Positions 49,640 through 62,388 of a stretch of DNA of 64,000 nucleotides are shown here, piece after piece. The DNA comes from Eretmocerus hayati (lineage: Eukaryota > Arthropoda > Insecta > Hymenoptera > Aphelinidae). The notes under the pieces were generated by a model. It saw nothing but the letters and a program-made list of their open reading frames with translations. It had not been told where the DNA came from and made no database searches. Within the stretch, counting starts at the first letter, position 1; each line of letters starts with the position of its first letter. A program made the position numbers and the translations under genes. The stretch lies in contig CM056743.1 in assembly GCA_029851415.1 (NCBI GenBank), positions 26,016,905 to 26,080,904 on the forward strand. Direction: 5' to 3'.

Positions 49640-50070
49640 GAACCAGCTGACTGAACCAGAACGAACTAGACTGAACTAGACCGAACCAAATCGAGTTAGA
49701 CCGACCTAAAGTGAGATCGAATTATAGGTAATCTACACTGAATGAAGGCGAACTAGACCGTATACTAGACCGAAATTGAATTACATTAGAATATAGCGAT
49801 CTACACCGGACTAGGCCAATCTAGACTGCATTAAGACCATACTAGTACGGTACTAGTCCGGTAACCAAATGTTACGATTGCGGTCCTAGCTAGTCCTAAC
49901 GCTACCCAGTGGTATTAGCGTTACCAGTACCGTACTAGAATCGTACTAGAACTGTACTAGTGCCGGAATAGTACCGTACTAGTACCGGACTAGTACCGAA
50001 CTAGTACCGGACTAGTACCGAACTAGTGCCTTACTAGTACCGTACTAGATCGGACCAGACCAGACGATCC
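49640..50070. repeat. Tandem array of ~10-bp ACTAGTACCG/ACTAGACCGA units
   Basis: The array starts with loosely repeated ACTAGACTGA/GACCGAACTAG units (49,640-49,830) and becomes a tighter 10/20-bp array, with ACTAGTACCGGACTAGTACC repeated at about 49,970-50,050. The unit contains the palindromes ACTAGT and GTAC, so single strands can fold many ways. A gap at about 49,870-49,915 is less regular. Probably a young minisatellite. Confidence 0.8.
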
Positions 50071-50145
50071 ATCCATCAACCCATCCACCTGGTCACCTAT
50101 CTACCCACCCATCGACCCATCCATGACCTATACGGCCACCCATTA
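50071..50145. repeat. CCAT/CCACC-rich simple repeat
   Basis: Degenerate tetranucleotide repeat built from CCATC and CACC units on the plus strand, immediately following the ACTAGTACCG array. Confidence 0.7.
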
Positions 50146-53100
50146 TACCTTACCCCTTGTACGTAGTTAACCGGATACGCGGGTCCAGGTGGTTCAATTA
50201 TTATAATTTGATATTTCATGAAATTCATTTTAGAAGTACTCGTTGATTTTGGGAATGCTATTACTTATTCTATCGTCTTGATTCTTACTAGAGATGAAGT
50301 GAAAAGTCACCATCTCGTTCAACAATATTCACCGGTAAAGTGTTCAGGAATAAACTTTGTGATGTATTAAACAAATGGTTAATTAGTATTTGTGATTTTG
50401 AATGCACAGATCGGAGTAACTTGCCGAATTTCAAAATTATTTCAAAACATTATGGCGAAAAGTTATCTAAGCAGAGTGAGTCTGAGAATATGTTCAGGGT
50501 TCCGTGACGGACATCTTTCAATAGTAAATTTCGGTCGCATTCTAACCTGATTATCCTATTAATTTTAAACGATGCATTCTAACGACCCTCATAACTTGTG
50601 TCTGAAATTTTGAATGAGGTGGTTAGAACTCGTGTCAGATTTTTGTCCTTGATTTGGAATTTATCAAATAGTGATGACAAAAACACTAACTTTCGACATT
50701 TTCAATAAAAAATAGGGAATATGACATGGGAACATTTTGGGGAGAGAATTCGGCAAACTGTGGTTCATCATAATTCACGTAGAATTCAAACTATTCCATA
50801 TTTGAGGACTATATCATGATAGTTTCAAGTGTATTATTGAAAGGAAAACTAGCCAACTTGAGAACCATCATAAATTGAATGAGTCCTCCTAAACTTCATG
50901 ATTCGATAGAAATGGTATGATCATGAAATTAATTGAACGATCAAAGATTCAACGCAGCTCTTAAATATTGATCACTCATTGAAACCGTGTCTGAAAGGGG
51001 TCAAATCCAGAACCTCGTAAATCTTAAAGCGCATTTCTCAACAAAAGACAACTTTGTGTTCGTGTTGATGGTATATGAGTACCTCCGTGGAAACTTCCAA
51101 AAGCTCAAAGCTGTAGTTCAAACCGCTTGGCCGTGAGATCAATTTTAGTGTCAAATGTCAGGTTTCCGTGTGCAGCTCAAAATGTCAGGTTCATGTGACG
51201 GTACCGCATTACCTGTTATCCTTATGGGACCAGTATGTGAAAAATATTGATATTCGTGCGCGACTTAGTTAGTGCTTTACATGTTTTTCAAGAAGTCGAA
51301 AAATACATCTTAGAACTTTTGGAAATGAGATCCAGGACTGGCACATTTTCGAACCCCAAATATCGAAATTTCCGCGGAACTACTCATATAGTAGAAATAA
51401 TTGCAAGTCGAAGCGCAGACGTCCGGTATAGTAGCCATAAGCAAAACGTCATCATCGTCGCCGTCTTCTTCGTTGCCGTAAGCACTCCTCCTAAAGTTTC
51501 GCCGAGCTGTCGTCGTTGTCGTCTTCGTCGTCGCATGGCAAATTAACAATGGAAAACAATTTGTATTCCGACTACCATTTCAACAACGACGACGACGTCT
51601 GTACACTAAGTTGAAGACGAATTCAAGGTTTTGTATGATTGTAGTGGTGTGGATGCATAAATATAGGGACGAATATATTTTGTATATTCGAATGCAGCGA
51701 CGCATAAAAATTTTGAGGACAAGAGGACGTGTATATAGAGGACGTATGAAAATCGTGGGTCACGTTGCAGTTCGTATGGATGTCGCGTAAGCTCTGAAGA
51801 AATGGGCTTAGAAAGTGCAACCGTGGCTTATCGAGATTCGGCAATCGTTTTAACGTTGCGTATTCTTGAAGCAGTTGGCACTCATTTGAATTCCTGTGCG
51901 GGTAAGATTTTTTCTCTGTTTGTTCATGCTTAAGGATGAACTTTTGGTCTGGTCACTTTTTGTTACGAAATGTTTTTGAAACGGTTTTGAGCTGTACAAT
52001 TTTTCGTAAAGAGTTACTATTGGGTGGCAAAATATATGACATGAGTAGAACAATTGTTCGAGTTTAGATAAATGGTAAAGGAGTTGACGTAACTTGTGCT
52101 AGGTGCCTTGTTATCCGTGACATGTTCAATGGACAAGAAGGCAAAATTAAGTTGTGACCGACATAAAATTGTATCTTATCACTTGCTCAATAAGTTGTCA
52201 GGAAGAAGTTAACTGGAAGCTACTATTGTGTGACTTATATTTAATGGTTGCAGAAATTGATGCTCTTGCGTATACGAGTTATTGTTTCTACTCGTTTTGG
52301 TTATATTATGCTTGACAAATATTTTCTACAGTTTTGTAGATGTACTTCTTTTGAAATTGAAATAATCCACAGAAAATATAATGATTCGAAAGTTATCTTC
52401 CAGTGACATGGGCATTTGAGATAGATTCAAGTTATCGAGAATAAATTATGTACCTGTCGATGTTCTGATTATGAATGAAGTTTGCTAGCATGACCAATAA
52501 ATCCAATTCAATCATTCGAATTCCGGGATGAACGATAAATTGATCAACCTGCAATCGAGTCGTTTTCGATATGAACGATAAATGCCCACGATCGATCCCT
52601 ACAATATAAATAAACAACGTCTACAAGAAGACAACCGACGGGCTTTCATCATCCTCTCCCCAAACAAATGCTTGTTTTTGTTCAAACTAATTGTTCAAGA
52701 GGAAAAAATGATATGGTTGAAGAAAGCCCTTGAATCAACATATCATGAATAATACTCTTGAATCAAAGAAATTTCAAGCTCCTTAGAGTTTAAAAAACGG
52801 ATGTTCATGTAAATTTTACGTCATGTAATGATTTAATTTCTCAATATTGTGAATGAGTGCTGGAAAAAAATCAGACTTTTCAACTTTTGGATGAAATTTT
52901 GAGACAAAATTATCACATCTGACAATTTTTGGTGGTTTGGTCACCATCTTAGAGAGACATGGCCATGATCTAACGCTAACGACTTGTTTTGAAAATCCAA
53001 GTGAAAATTTCGGGAGAAATTTATTGTAGATTTTCATTTAAAACTTTGGGAAAGTGCCAAGTAGTGTTATGTCGAAAGAGTCCACGCGGGGATTGGAAAC

Positions 53101-53354
53101 ACATAGCATTTACCATTCTTTACTATTCACAAAACACTTTTGGACTCTCCCCGAGAATGATGGCGAGAAACCCACGGAAATTCCACGTCAAAATGATTCA
53201 TAATGGTAATTTTCTCTTCGAATTTTCCGATAAGACAGTATTGACATTTGAAAATTGCCATTAATAATAAAAACCAAAACTAATTTTCGTCTCCAACTTT
53301 GACAAATATTCCCTCACAGGGATTTTTTGCAGCATTAATCGGAGTCATTCCCTA
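50146..53354. other. Intronic sequence, no gene seen
   Basis: AT-rich DNA. A CGT/GAC trinucleotide-rich patch occurs at about 51,440-51,600 (CGTCGTTGTCGTCTTCGTCG and CAACGACGACGACG), giving Arg/Asp-rich chance frames. No supported gene. Confidence 0.4.
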
Positions 53355-53608
53355 AGGGTGTATCCACAAATATGCACATGCATGCATTGCAGTGCACAAT
53401 CCGCATATGCATTGAACAAGTGCACATATGCAGATCATCAAATTTTAGGCAAAAGCAGCCAGAACTCGTCGCATTCTGCTTCGTGTCAGCCGGTGACGGG
53501 GAAAACACAGGAACCAGCTGAAATTAGAAATTCTTTGATGCGAGTCCTTCAATCTTTGCTCAAGTTCGATGATGCACGTGTGCAGTGCATCATTTGTGGA
53601 CACACCCT
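53355..53608. mobile_element. MITE with AGGGTGTRTCCACAAAT ends (254 bp)
   Basis: The left end AGGGTGTATCCACAAATATG (53355) pairs with the inverted right end AGGGTGTGTCCACAAATGAT (53608). Just inside, both ends carry clusters of TGCAC/ATGCA/GTGCAC motifs (CACATGCATGCATTGCAGTG; inverse TGCACACGTGCATC). It is short and non-coding. No target duplication was found. Confidence 0.65.
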
Positions 53609-56600
53609 AAAATAAATAAGATCAAGATGATCCCCAGATCTACGAGGGACTATGTATTGGAGTCAATCCCGAATCCAAGCTCTAAAAATTTCGCATTTCA
53701 CAATAATTCCTCGTCAAAAGCTCCCAAACGATTCAATCCTCGAAACTCACATCATACACATAGCACCATCACCATCACATAGGACCACCAAGCTCTTCTA
53801 CGAAATCATTTATACGCCACAAATCGGTCTCGCTCAAACAAACAAGCCGTCGAAATTTAACCTCGACCACAGAGCTTGCAAAGAGCTTATATACGAAAGC
53901 TTGCAAGCTGCGAAAATTAATGCGAGCAGTATATAGTGGCGTCATATCAACATCGTGGCAACCAGGAAAACATCAGTGGCAACATTTGGCTCTCTGGACT
54001 ATTATACCCCACATACTTACACATACACATATAATTATATATGTGTATTCGAAATTCATGGCGTCTAGCGTAACGAGCGATGTCTACTGCTGCTGCAAGC
54101 TCTACTCTAATGCCATGAGATGGCCAACAACGTCGACGATGCGCTCACGCCAGTCATACTAATGACACGATGCCGCGCCACCTGTGCGCTTGCGCTCATG
54201 AGTTTTTAATACCTTCTATGTATAATATCCACGTGCATTCGAAATTTACGTTTTGGTCAACGTGATTTTCTACCCAGACTGATGGTAGAAAGTCGAGTGT
54301 TTCATAGATGTGATGCGTTTGTTACGTCAAGATTCGAATTGTTCAAAGGTACGAGTTGTATTGGCCAAGAGCTTGCAAGCTCTGGTTGATTCTTCGATAT
54401 TATTCTCAAAGGATGTTTGAATTAGTCATCAATTTCATAGTAATTAACATAAGTTTAACAATTTTGCCTTTTTGTTTTGACGGGCTGGTCACTGTACCCT
54501 ATCTTTTTACTAAATTCTAAACTGCAGACTTCTACAAAAGGAATTTTAACGGAAAAATGCATTATTATGGGAAAATCCATTAAGTGACATGTTTTGGTAC
54601 AAATTATGGGATGATGTATGGAATTGTGGTCATGCGTAGCGAAATCTTTATTGCCGATTTTAAATTTCAGATAGATGTGCGAGATTGATAATATGCGTAT
54701 GGTTTTTGCTACATAACGCGAATTCAATACTATGCATCTATCGTTCATTCCCTCAGAATAGCAGCACTGTAGTAGCATCATCACAGAGGATGGACGCAAA
54801 TTATTCACTGTGAAATTGGAGCCTAGCGAGATGAATAATTAACGTCATACTCTGCACTAGAACGGATTCATATTTAATTGATTGCCCTCCCTTTCTCGCT
54901 ATAGCAAGTCCTTCAATTAGTCCATTTTGACTCCCCTCCCCCTTTTCCCCTTTCCTCAATGTATGTATTTTGGTATAGAATTGTCGATGCAATGCTGTGA
55001 GCGTGTAATAGAACAAAGCTGCAGTCGCACTGATGGGCGAATTAATTAATTCAATTTTTGCGCTATTGAGTTTGGGTAACATCATCTGGCTGCTGCTCAC
55101 GTTTCACGATGACTAATTTTCTGTTAAAACAGAGTAATTGGAGTGGTTATTCGTTATTAGGAATTCATTCAGGGACAAAGAGTTATTGAAGAAAAAGTTG
55201 TAAAAATTTTTGAAGAATTCGAGGATGTCGATTTAGTGTATAGTTAGCTGACAAAATTCATCGAATAAATGTGTCTATAGTTGGAAAATAGTAAGCAAAA
55301 ATGAAAATGATGAAGTAGAGATATTAGGATTGTGAATTTTTTAACAAGCTGATATATCGATTAACATATCATTGCAAAACGGACTATCTTTGCTCGCCAT
55401 TGTGGAGTTGAAAAATCGAATTGAATTTCATCAATTTTGATTAAGAATGTTAGTACTCTGTCAAGCTCTCTCAATCTATTTCAAATTCAACTTTTCAGAT
55501 GTGGAAGATCTGATTGAGAACATCTGATGTCTACGGTAAATTTTGGGCTCTCAAATTTTTGTTCTCCATTTTAAATTCAATAACTTGAATCTTGTTGGAT
55601 AAAACAATAGATAGAAAATTGAATAAAAACAACTAATTTAAAACGAAATTTCGAAGTTGCAAGCTTTGATAGTTGATTCAATTCCAATATTTCAAATTTG
55701 ATGGAGCTCGATCATGATCAGTTGTAATTATTAAGTATATTTTCCAAAATTACTCAAGAAATTCAAAATCTCAAAAGGAAAATCAAAGCACGGAAAAATA
55801 GCTCAACTCATTAGGAAGCTTTTGAAGAAGGACACGATTTGGTAAGTAAAAAAAGTCTCACGCTATTCACAGAGTATTGCACGCCGGAAATGTATATATC
55901 AGAAGGAAGAAAAAGCTCACGGAGATTAATTCCAAGGAGTCTCACTCAAGGAAAGCACCATAGGCGGTTAAAGTGGGGTTTTGCGTATACTCAGCCGTTC
56001 TGGTTTTCACGCGAAGAAATAGGAGAGTTTCGCGCGCTACTACCACCCTTATCTTATCGCTAAAGCTTACAAATCGCCGTTGCAGTAACGATAAAATGCC
56101 TATGTATACCAATGCTATGTGTGCACAAGCCGCAGGTGTGATATTGCATTTGCAGTATTATTCAGACCCTTTTGCTACGGTAACGATGCGTACAATCGCG
56201 CCTATAGTTAGAGTCTTTCAAATATGCATATGTGCGCGACGATTAGCAGGCGTATACTCTAGCATAAAATAAATTTTGCGACAATTGCAGAAGGTTGTAT
56301 AATTTGAATGTATTATTTTGACTGTTGAGTTTGAAAAATAGATCTTTTTTTGAACGAATTTTGAATGTATAAAACTAGTGTGCTGTTGGATGTTTTGACG
56401 AGCTTGCAAACAAATTGATGGATATTTTTGTACAAAAAGACTGTCTATATGTAAGTCCTTCGTAATAAAATCACTCATCTGCACGTATCATACGATATTC
56501 TATAGCGCGAGAATCTGAAAGCTAATGTTCAAAGTTGCGATGATTTTTAGGTTAGAGTGCTATGCAAATCTTTTCCACGGCTGCAATTTGGTTGCGAATA

Positions 56601-57098
56601 TGTTTTTACATTATATACCCCTATATTTTTATATTAGAGCATGCAAACTAAGGAGTGAGGAGGAAGAAAAGCTGTGATAATGATGCGATGAGAACTGCAA
56701 ACTGGCAGAATATTGAAAATGAGGATGTAATCGCATGAAGTTGTAAAAAAGAAATTCGTATCAATTGTGCGAAAAAAAGGAAACAAGTAAGGAATTAGTC
56801 AATTTTAACAAGATTTTCATCTTACTTTTCATTCGTTTTCATCGGAGATGGAGGAAATTCTTGAAATTCGCTTATTGATAACATTATTCGTCCTTTAAGT
56901 GGTACAGCATTTCCAATGTTAGAGTTCTTATTGTAGAGTTGACCGATCACAATAATTCCAACGAGATTTTGTGAATCGTTTAAAAACACCAACAAATTCG
57001 TCATTGGAGATTTTTTTTCTAACGACCTCTCTGACCTGAGCCATGAGCTCCTAGAAGAAGATTTCGTGTGTCATAACCTTTTGCGTTAATTTCACTCA
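53609..57098. other. Intronic sequence, no gene seen
   Basis: AT-rich with patches of more balanced composition (53.8-54.2 and 55.8-56.2 kb). No coding exon or inverted repeat was recognised. Confidence 0.35.
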
Positions 57099-57389
57099 CT
57101 CAGGCGCTGTTCTACCGTCAATAATCACCCCAAAAATTATCAAACCGTATAGTTTTGATGGTGAATTATTTGAACTTCTAGAATATGCTATCAGATTCCG
57201 CCGTAAATGTGACCTGGGGAGGCTAATTTGGAATTGAGTACGTTTTTAGAGTAAAATTTACAAAAGCAACTGTTCATCACACGCAAGCAAAAATCTGATA
57301 GCATATCTGAGAAATTCACACAATTTTACGTCAAAACCAGACGGTTTGATAATTTTGGGGTGGTTCTTGACGGTAGAATAGCGCTTGAG
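57099..57389. mobile_element. MITE with CTCAGGCGCTGTTCTACCGT ends (291 bp)
   Basis: The left arm CTCAGGCGCTGTTCTACCGT (57099), then CAATAATCACCCC, AAAATTATCAAACCG and ATATGCTATCAGATT, is inverted on the right (to 57389). The arms are about 105 bp and loop over about 75 bp. No coding potential. Confidence 0.65.
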
Positions 57390-60300
57390 CAAGTGGAGTT
57401 GGCGCGTGATCCAGTATCCGCCCATAAGGAACCATGCATTAGGAAGTTTTCTTTCCGAAGCTCGTGGCTCGGATCGGAGAAATCGTAGAAAAAAACCTCG
57501 AATGACAAACTTGTAGGTTTTCGAACGATCTACAACATCCCGTTAGAATTTTTGTGATTGAACGACTCTTTAAAATTACTGGTGATCCGGTGCAAGTATT
57601 TTTTTCCAGTTTTCCGCCTCGATTATCAGCACGAAAAAATTCTTGAAAAAATTCTCTAAATCCATAAATCGATAGATTTTTTTGTGATCTTCAAGATATT
57701 TCTCTCAAAATTCTCGTACAATGGAACGCTTCACAGTTATCATTGATTCTGTAATACCATGCATGATCCATTAATTTTGACGGGTACTGGACATACACAG
57801 TAAATAATCACGTCAATCATTCACGTGTCATCTTGAACCGAGATCACTGTAAAAGCTCCTCTCTCTCTCACACACACACTTTATAAATACATCATCAGGC
57901 ACTCCGAATTGAGCAGCATATCAACACATCAGTATCATCGAATCCTGACATACCGTCCATAGACACTCAACACTGTATACTGATGTATGTATGTACACTC
58001 TGTATTATAGTCAAACGAGCAAACTCGTGAGCAAACACGTTGCTCAAAACGTGTCTTTCTCGCACCTTCAAAACAAAACTAGGTCAGGACACTTCCTCCC
58101 CAAAATATATGTCTATAGTCTTCTTTAAAGCCTCATTTCGATTCACCAATGCGAAACACGAAGGAAACACCATCACCTTTCAACTTACTCACTCCTGTAT
58201 ATATATAGATTTGCAAAAATGGAGAATACAATAGAGTATAGGTTTGAAAAATTCTTTAGCACACCTTCGCAAAATTGAAAGAGAAAGAGAGTGGAGAAGA
58301 GTCACGATATCGGTGCTGCATCTCTAGAGAAGAAAATTCATATATATAGCTCAAAGAGTCGCGCGAGCACAGACGATTATCGTTTATATACTCCATACAA
58401 ACCGCCTACTCTCACTCCTGTAGTGTGCATATCAGTGCATATACAACAACCTCCTCCTCTTAGACTTTTATTTTTCTAGCGCGAGCAAGTAGGTTATGGC
58501 ACAGGTAGTATTATGTATATATATGCTATTTGTGCGCAATCCACGTGTGCAAGACAGACACGTATGCGTGTGTATAAACTTACACAATCGCCTCCGCAAT
58601 TCAAGAGAAAGAGAGAGAGAGAGATTCTCTGATTCCTCCTGCAGATGCTGCAGACTCTCTCTGTACACTCATTATAGAGGCACTATGGAGATATTCGCCT
58701 GTGAAATCATCGCCTATGTACAAAAGCGTGATAGCCATAGAAACAAAAACGAATTGTTCTGATACTCAAATTTTAGGTTATCCATTCAATCCGTTTGCCA
58801 TGATCGACGTGTATCTGATGAAAAAAAAAAGTCAGCGTGACTCGAAACACGGAATATCTCATATATCATAATGATCTCAAATTGCAGGAAACGCTATGTA
58901 TATGTGATCACGAAGCAGGTATTTTATAATCTTCAACGAGTATATATGTAGTGCTATTTATCGTAGGTGGAGTTTACGTGGAGGTTAGGTTGTGGGGAGG
59001 AGGTTATAATGATTTATATGACAACGACCGACATCGACCGACATAGGTATAGTATCTGTATTATGTATTATGTAGGTTCAAATTGACATCGTATAGTACA
59101 ATCGCAAATTATGTGGAACTACAACTTTTGCGTGTAGTGATGATACAGACTCTGTGAGCTTTTTGGAAAAAAAAAAAAAGAAAACAAGCGTCACGCTGAG
59201 CTGACTATCACGATATGTCGCTCTAATGTATATATATGTACTACTTATTTGTCAATATAATACAATATGCGTCGGTACAATTCGTGTATAGGGAGAATAC
59301 CTTGTAACGGTGGAGAAATTCCTGGTTACTTTGAGGCAGAGTGCAATACCTGGGGGATTTGATTATAGAAGTTGGCGTAAGAGAAATTGGAGAAAGAATA
59401 CATGAATGAGCATATTTATTCACAACTAAAACATGGTGCATTGGTGCACTTACGGACGCGCAAACACGGAGAGAGCAAATTGAACGCATCCCAGAAGATA
59501 ATGAAGAACTGTATCGGGTGGTTATACTTACAAGAACATATTCGATCGCTCGCAATATTGAATTCGAGGTGGCAACTGTCCCGTAGCAGACAATGTATAT
59601 TTGAGAAGGGAAACGGCGTTGCGACAGTTCAATTTTTGTCCACCTCATGCATTTTTCACATGGATTACTGGCGCTGTCAGTATAGAGTGCCCACCATGCA
59701 CGAATAATCGGCCGTTCGGACGTCGACGACCGGGGACGTCTCGGATCAGCCGGACTCAAAGGGCTCGTCGTAGGGACCGTCGACGGCGCGCAGTAGGAAA
59801 TGGGACGTAACGTCGTCTTCGTCGAGCACGCTGTTGGAATGGGTATCCGGAGCTGGTGCACACGTGACTAGAAAGATGGAAACTCGTACGCGCTAATTGC
59901 TCAGAAAACGCATTTGATCTGCTCACGGACACGGGCGAAGAAAGTCTGAATTGGCGCGCAAATTGCGTGGAATAGATATGAATTTGATGGGTCCGCAAGG
60001 GGTGCGAGATCAGCTCGCGACTCGCGGCCAATCGTACAGACGTGAATCCATTTATCTTTTTCTATTACATGTAAATTACGGGCTCTTCTCCTCAGATGCT
60101 CGTGCTATAATGAAAATTAGGATCAATACATTATGATTATGGACCAGAAGAGAGAGACAACGGTGAGACTACTTTTTCAACCGTTACAACCTTATGAAAA
60201 AGAACTGAATTTGAAAGTGTCATACTGTCAGTTTAAGAACAAGTGCTCAAAGTCAGGTAAAAATCTTATCAAATCACAAAAAACTCTCCAAACCTGGATA

Positions 60301-60504
60301 TGTTCATTTATTCCAAACGATTAATCAGGTTTTGAAAATTTCTTCCAACAATTATCATAGAGATATGATTTTGTCTGAATTTCCAATAAATATTCAATAC
60401 ATCGGCAGATTCAATCGTGATTTTTTGTAATTACGTTCTACTGCGAGTCTATCACATTCAGATCATCGATTTGCATGAATCCTCGTCAATGGTAATATTT
60501 ATCC
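57390..60504. other. Intronic or upstream sequence with a CpG-rich patch
   Basis: Contains simple CA/GA repeats (57.86, 58.61 kb) and a distinctly GC/CpG-rich patch at about 59,690-60,030. No gene with recognisable homology. The 206-codon minus frame 59241-59861 is discussed among the rejected items. Confidence 0.35.
59690..60030. promoter_or_regulatory. CpG-rich patch, possible promoter or alternative first-exon region
   Basis: About 340 bp with many CG dinucleotides (CGGCCGTTCGGACGTCGACG, CGTCGACGGCGCGC, TCGTCTTCGTCGAGCACG), unlike the AT-rich flanks. It is not part of a visible transposon. The composition fits a promoter or 5' UTR on either strand, possibly an alternative CELF promoter. 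This is inference from composition only. Confidence 0.25.
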
Positions 60505-60643
60505 AAATAGTATATTACTGTACTAGGCAGGGAAATTGGATTTCCGTGACTGTGTGATGATAATGCCGAGGCGAAGCCGAGGCACTGATATGACACTGTC
60601 ACCCGGGCATCCCACTTCTCTGCCGAGTGCTGTATACTATTTT
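60505..60643. mobile_element. Small MITE with AAATAGTATA ends (139 bp)
   Basis: The left arm AAATAGTATATTACTGTACT, AGGCAGGGAAATTGGAT (60505) is mirrored by the inverted right arm AAATAGTATACAGCACTCGG, CAGAGAAGTGGGAT (60643). Between them is the palindromic CCGAGGCGAAGCCGAGG. It lies at the start of the compositionally distinct 60.5-62.4 kb segment. Confidence 0.55.
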
Positions 60644-61508
60644 TTCTCCCCTCGGCCGGAAAATACGCCGGAAAATACGTCAAAGTTTTATTAATCAGTA
60701 CAAAAATACGCGTTTAACCTCACTTCTGCATTTGTTTACAATATTGACTAGGCAGTGACCGGTGGGGTGTTCAAGCAGACGATCTCGCAGCTTTTACTTA
60801 CTGCCTTTTTTGCTGCATAATACCTACTTGTGATGTGATGTACTCGTCCGCCCACCTTTTGCCGGTCGGGGCGGACGTAAGCAAAAAATAAAAATAATGA
60901 AGTGAAGTGTTCTGTGAGTGATCGCTAAACGCTATTATCGCATGATTCAATTTGGGTCTTGATTCTTGATACGAAATTATGCCCGCTCATGGCTCTAAGC
61001 TCTCACTGCCAATGAGTTTTTTTGAGTACCTTACGGTACCTTATCGATTTATGTCATGGGCCATTGGAAATCCTGCTTTACAATTACCTGCTGAAAGCTT
61101 CCTGCAGTGATATTCGTAAAAAGATGCCACCTGTCAAGTATGAGCATACATCATATGTTAACACATAGATGAACATAACCTCGATAGGTTATGTTTCACA
61201 TGCATGTCTCATGCGCTCTCTGCACCGCAAAGCAGCGCAGGCAGCAAAATATGCAGCAGAAATCGACAGCCAATCAGAGCGTGAGTTGACTCGTGCCGGC
61301 AGCAATAGTCGAGCTTTCGTGACCGAAACGAGGCGCGGAAGGACGTACTTTCGTGCCGGGAGGAAGAAAATTCATTTTCAGTACACTTGCATCGAAAGCC
61401 TGTGGTTTCCGCCCCGATGACGGGGCAGAAAATCCCGCATTGCCGCCGAGGGCAGACTGAGCATGCGCATCAGACCTCGGGCTGCGCCCTTGGTCTGCTA
61501 CAATGCAT

Positions 61509-61660
61509 TAGGGTCCCTAGAAGGGGGTCTCGACACGGTCCGCCATATTCAGACAAATCCGGTAGATATAGCTATACAAAAAGTATCAGTTTGTCTGAAT
61601 ATGCCGGCGATTTACCCACGAGTGGGAGAACCGTGTCGAGACCCCCTTCTAGTGACCCTA
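61509..61660. mobile_element. 152-bp hAT-like MITE with 8-bp target duplication
   Basis: A perfect direct repeat CAATGCAT flanks the element (61501-61508 and 61661-61668). The ends are TAGGGTCCCTAGAAGGGGGT and, inverted, TAGGGTCACTAGAAGGGGGT; the TIR continues CTCGACACGG. An 8-bp duplication and TAGGG-type TIRs point to the hAT superfamily. A second inner pair, CATATTCAGACAAA / TTTGTCTGAATATG, completes the fold. It sits immediately 5' of the gag-like ORF, and its 160-bp insertion would have shifted any frame running through. Confidence 0.85.
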
Positions 61661-61668
61661 CAATGCAT

Positions 61669-62388
61669 GCTCCGACGTTTTCTAACCTGCGCGGCGCTGC
61701 GGGATTTTGCCCCAAAATCGTGTCGGAAATCATAGAATTTCGACGAAAGTGTACTGAAAAGAACTATACGCACCTGGGGGTGAAAGCAACCCATTGCGGC
61801 CACGGGTATGCCGCCCTCGCCTACCGGCTCGTGCGGCAATTCACCGAGCTTGGGAAAGCTTTTGATGCGGGCAAAAATCAGGCACTCGTTCAGGGTAATA
61901 AGAAAGATGATAAAAAGTCAAGTTCGCAAAAGCCTAAAAATTCGAATCACAATTCAAAAGAGAGTCAAATTTCAAGTCAAGATGATAAGGAGAAAAAAAC
62001 GGAATCTGAAAAAGAGACGGTAGATTTAGCGACCGTCGAGGTGACAACTATGGCAGACGTCGCGAAATTGATGAATATTCAAATTCAAGAATTAAGGGAA
62101 GAACTTTCACCGAAGCCGAACGGTCAGAGCGCGAGTCAGAGTGATAACGTGCAAAATTTAAATCAAAATAACGGGCAAGGTCGGAATAGATGTCGATGTA
62201 GAAACCGAGGCGATCGGGGAGGCAATAATAACAACAATGGCAATGGCAACAGTGGCAACGGCCAGCAACTGGGTGCTCAAGCGGGGCCGCCACCTCAAAA
62301 ATTCCAAAATAATTATCTTCGCCAAATTTCCAGAATTTTACGCGAACAAATGTGTCACTTTCGGCCCCTCGTGGACGCAGGTGCGTAA
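61669..62388 (+). pseudogene. Decayed gag/protease-like retroelement ORF
   Basis: An open plus-strand frame continues from inside the upstream MITE, with a possible start ATG at 61663, to TAA at 62386-62388. It has a compact N-terminal part (IVSEIIEFRRKCTEKNYTHL, HCGHGYAALAYRLVRQF). This is followed by a hydrophilic Lys/Ser/Glu region, an Asn/Gly/Gln-rich low-complexity tract with basic CRCRNRGDRGG, and finally HFRPLVDAGA at the stop. The position and look of PLVDAGA resemble a retropepsin active site (usually D-T/S-G). In the same frame beyond the stop, YTIDE and FFKRQ follow, separated by a second stop. I infer the gag-protease junction of a degenerate LTR-type retroelement. No LTRs or RT were found, and the exact family is unknown. 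Confidence 0.4.

Noticed and set aside
51440..51610. Arg/Asp-rich trinucleotide stretch as an exon
   Set aside because: CGT/GAC triplet repeats produce open frames in several phases by chance; no splice signals consistent with the CELF gene.
59241..59861. 206-codon open frame on the minus strand
   Set aside because: Longest stand-alone frame after the gag-like one, but it is Ser/Thr/Arg-rich, shows no family motif and overlaps a CpG-rich patch where stop codons are rarer. No splice or start context links it to the CELF gene.
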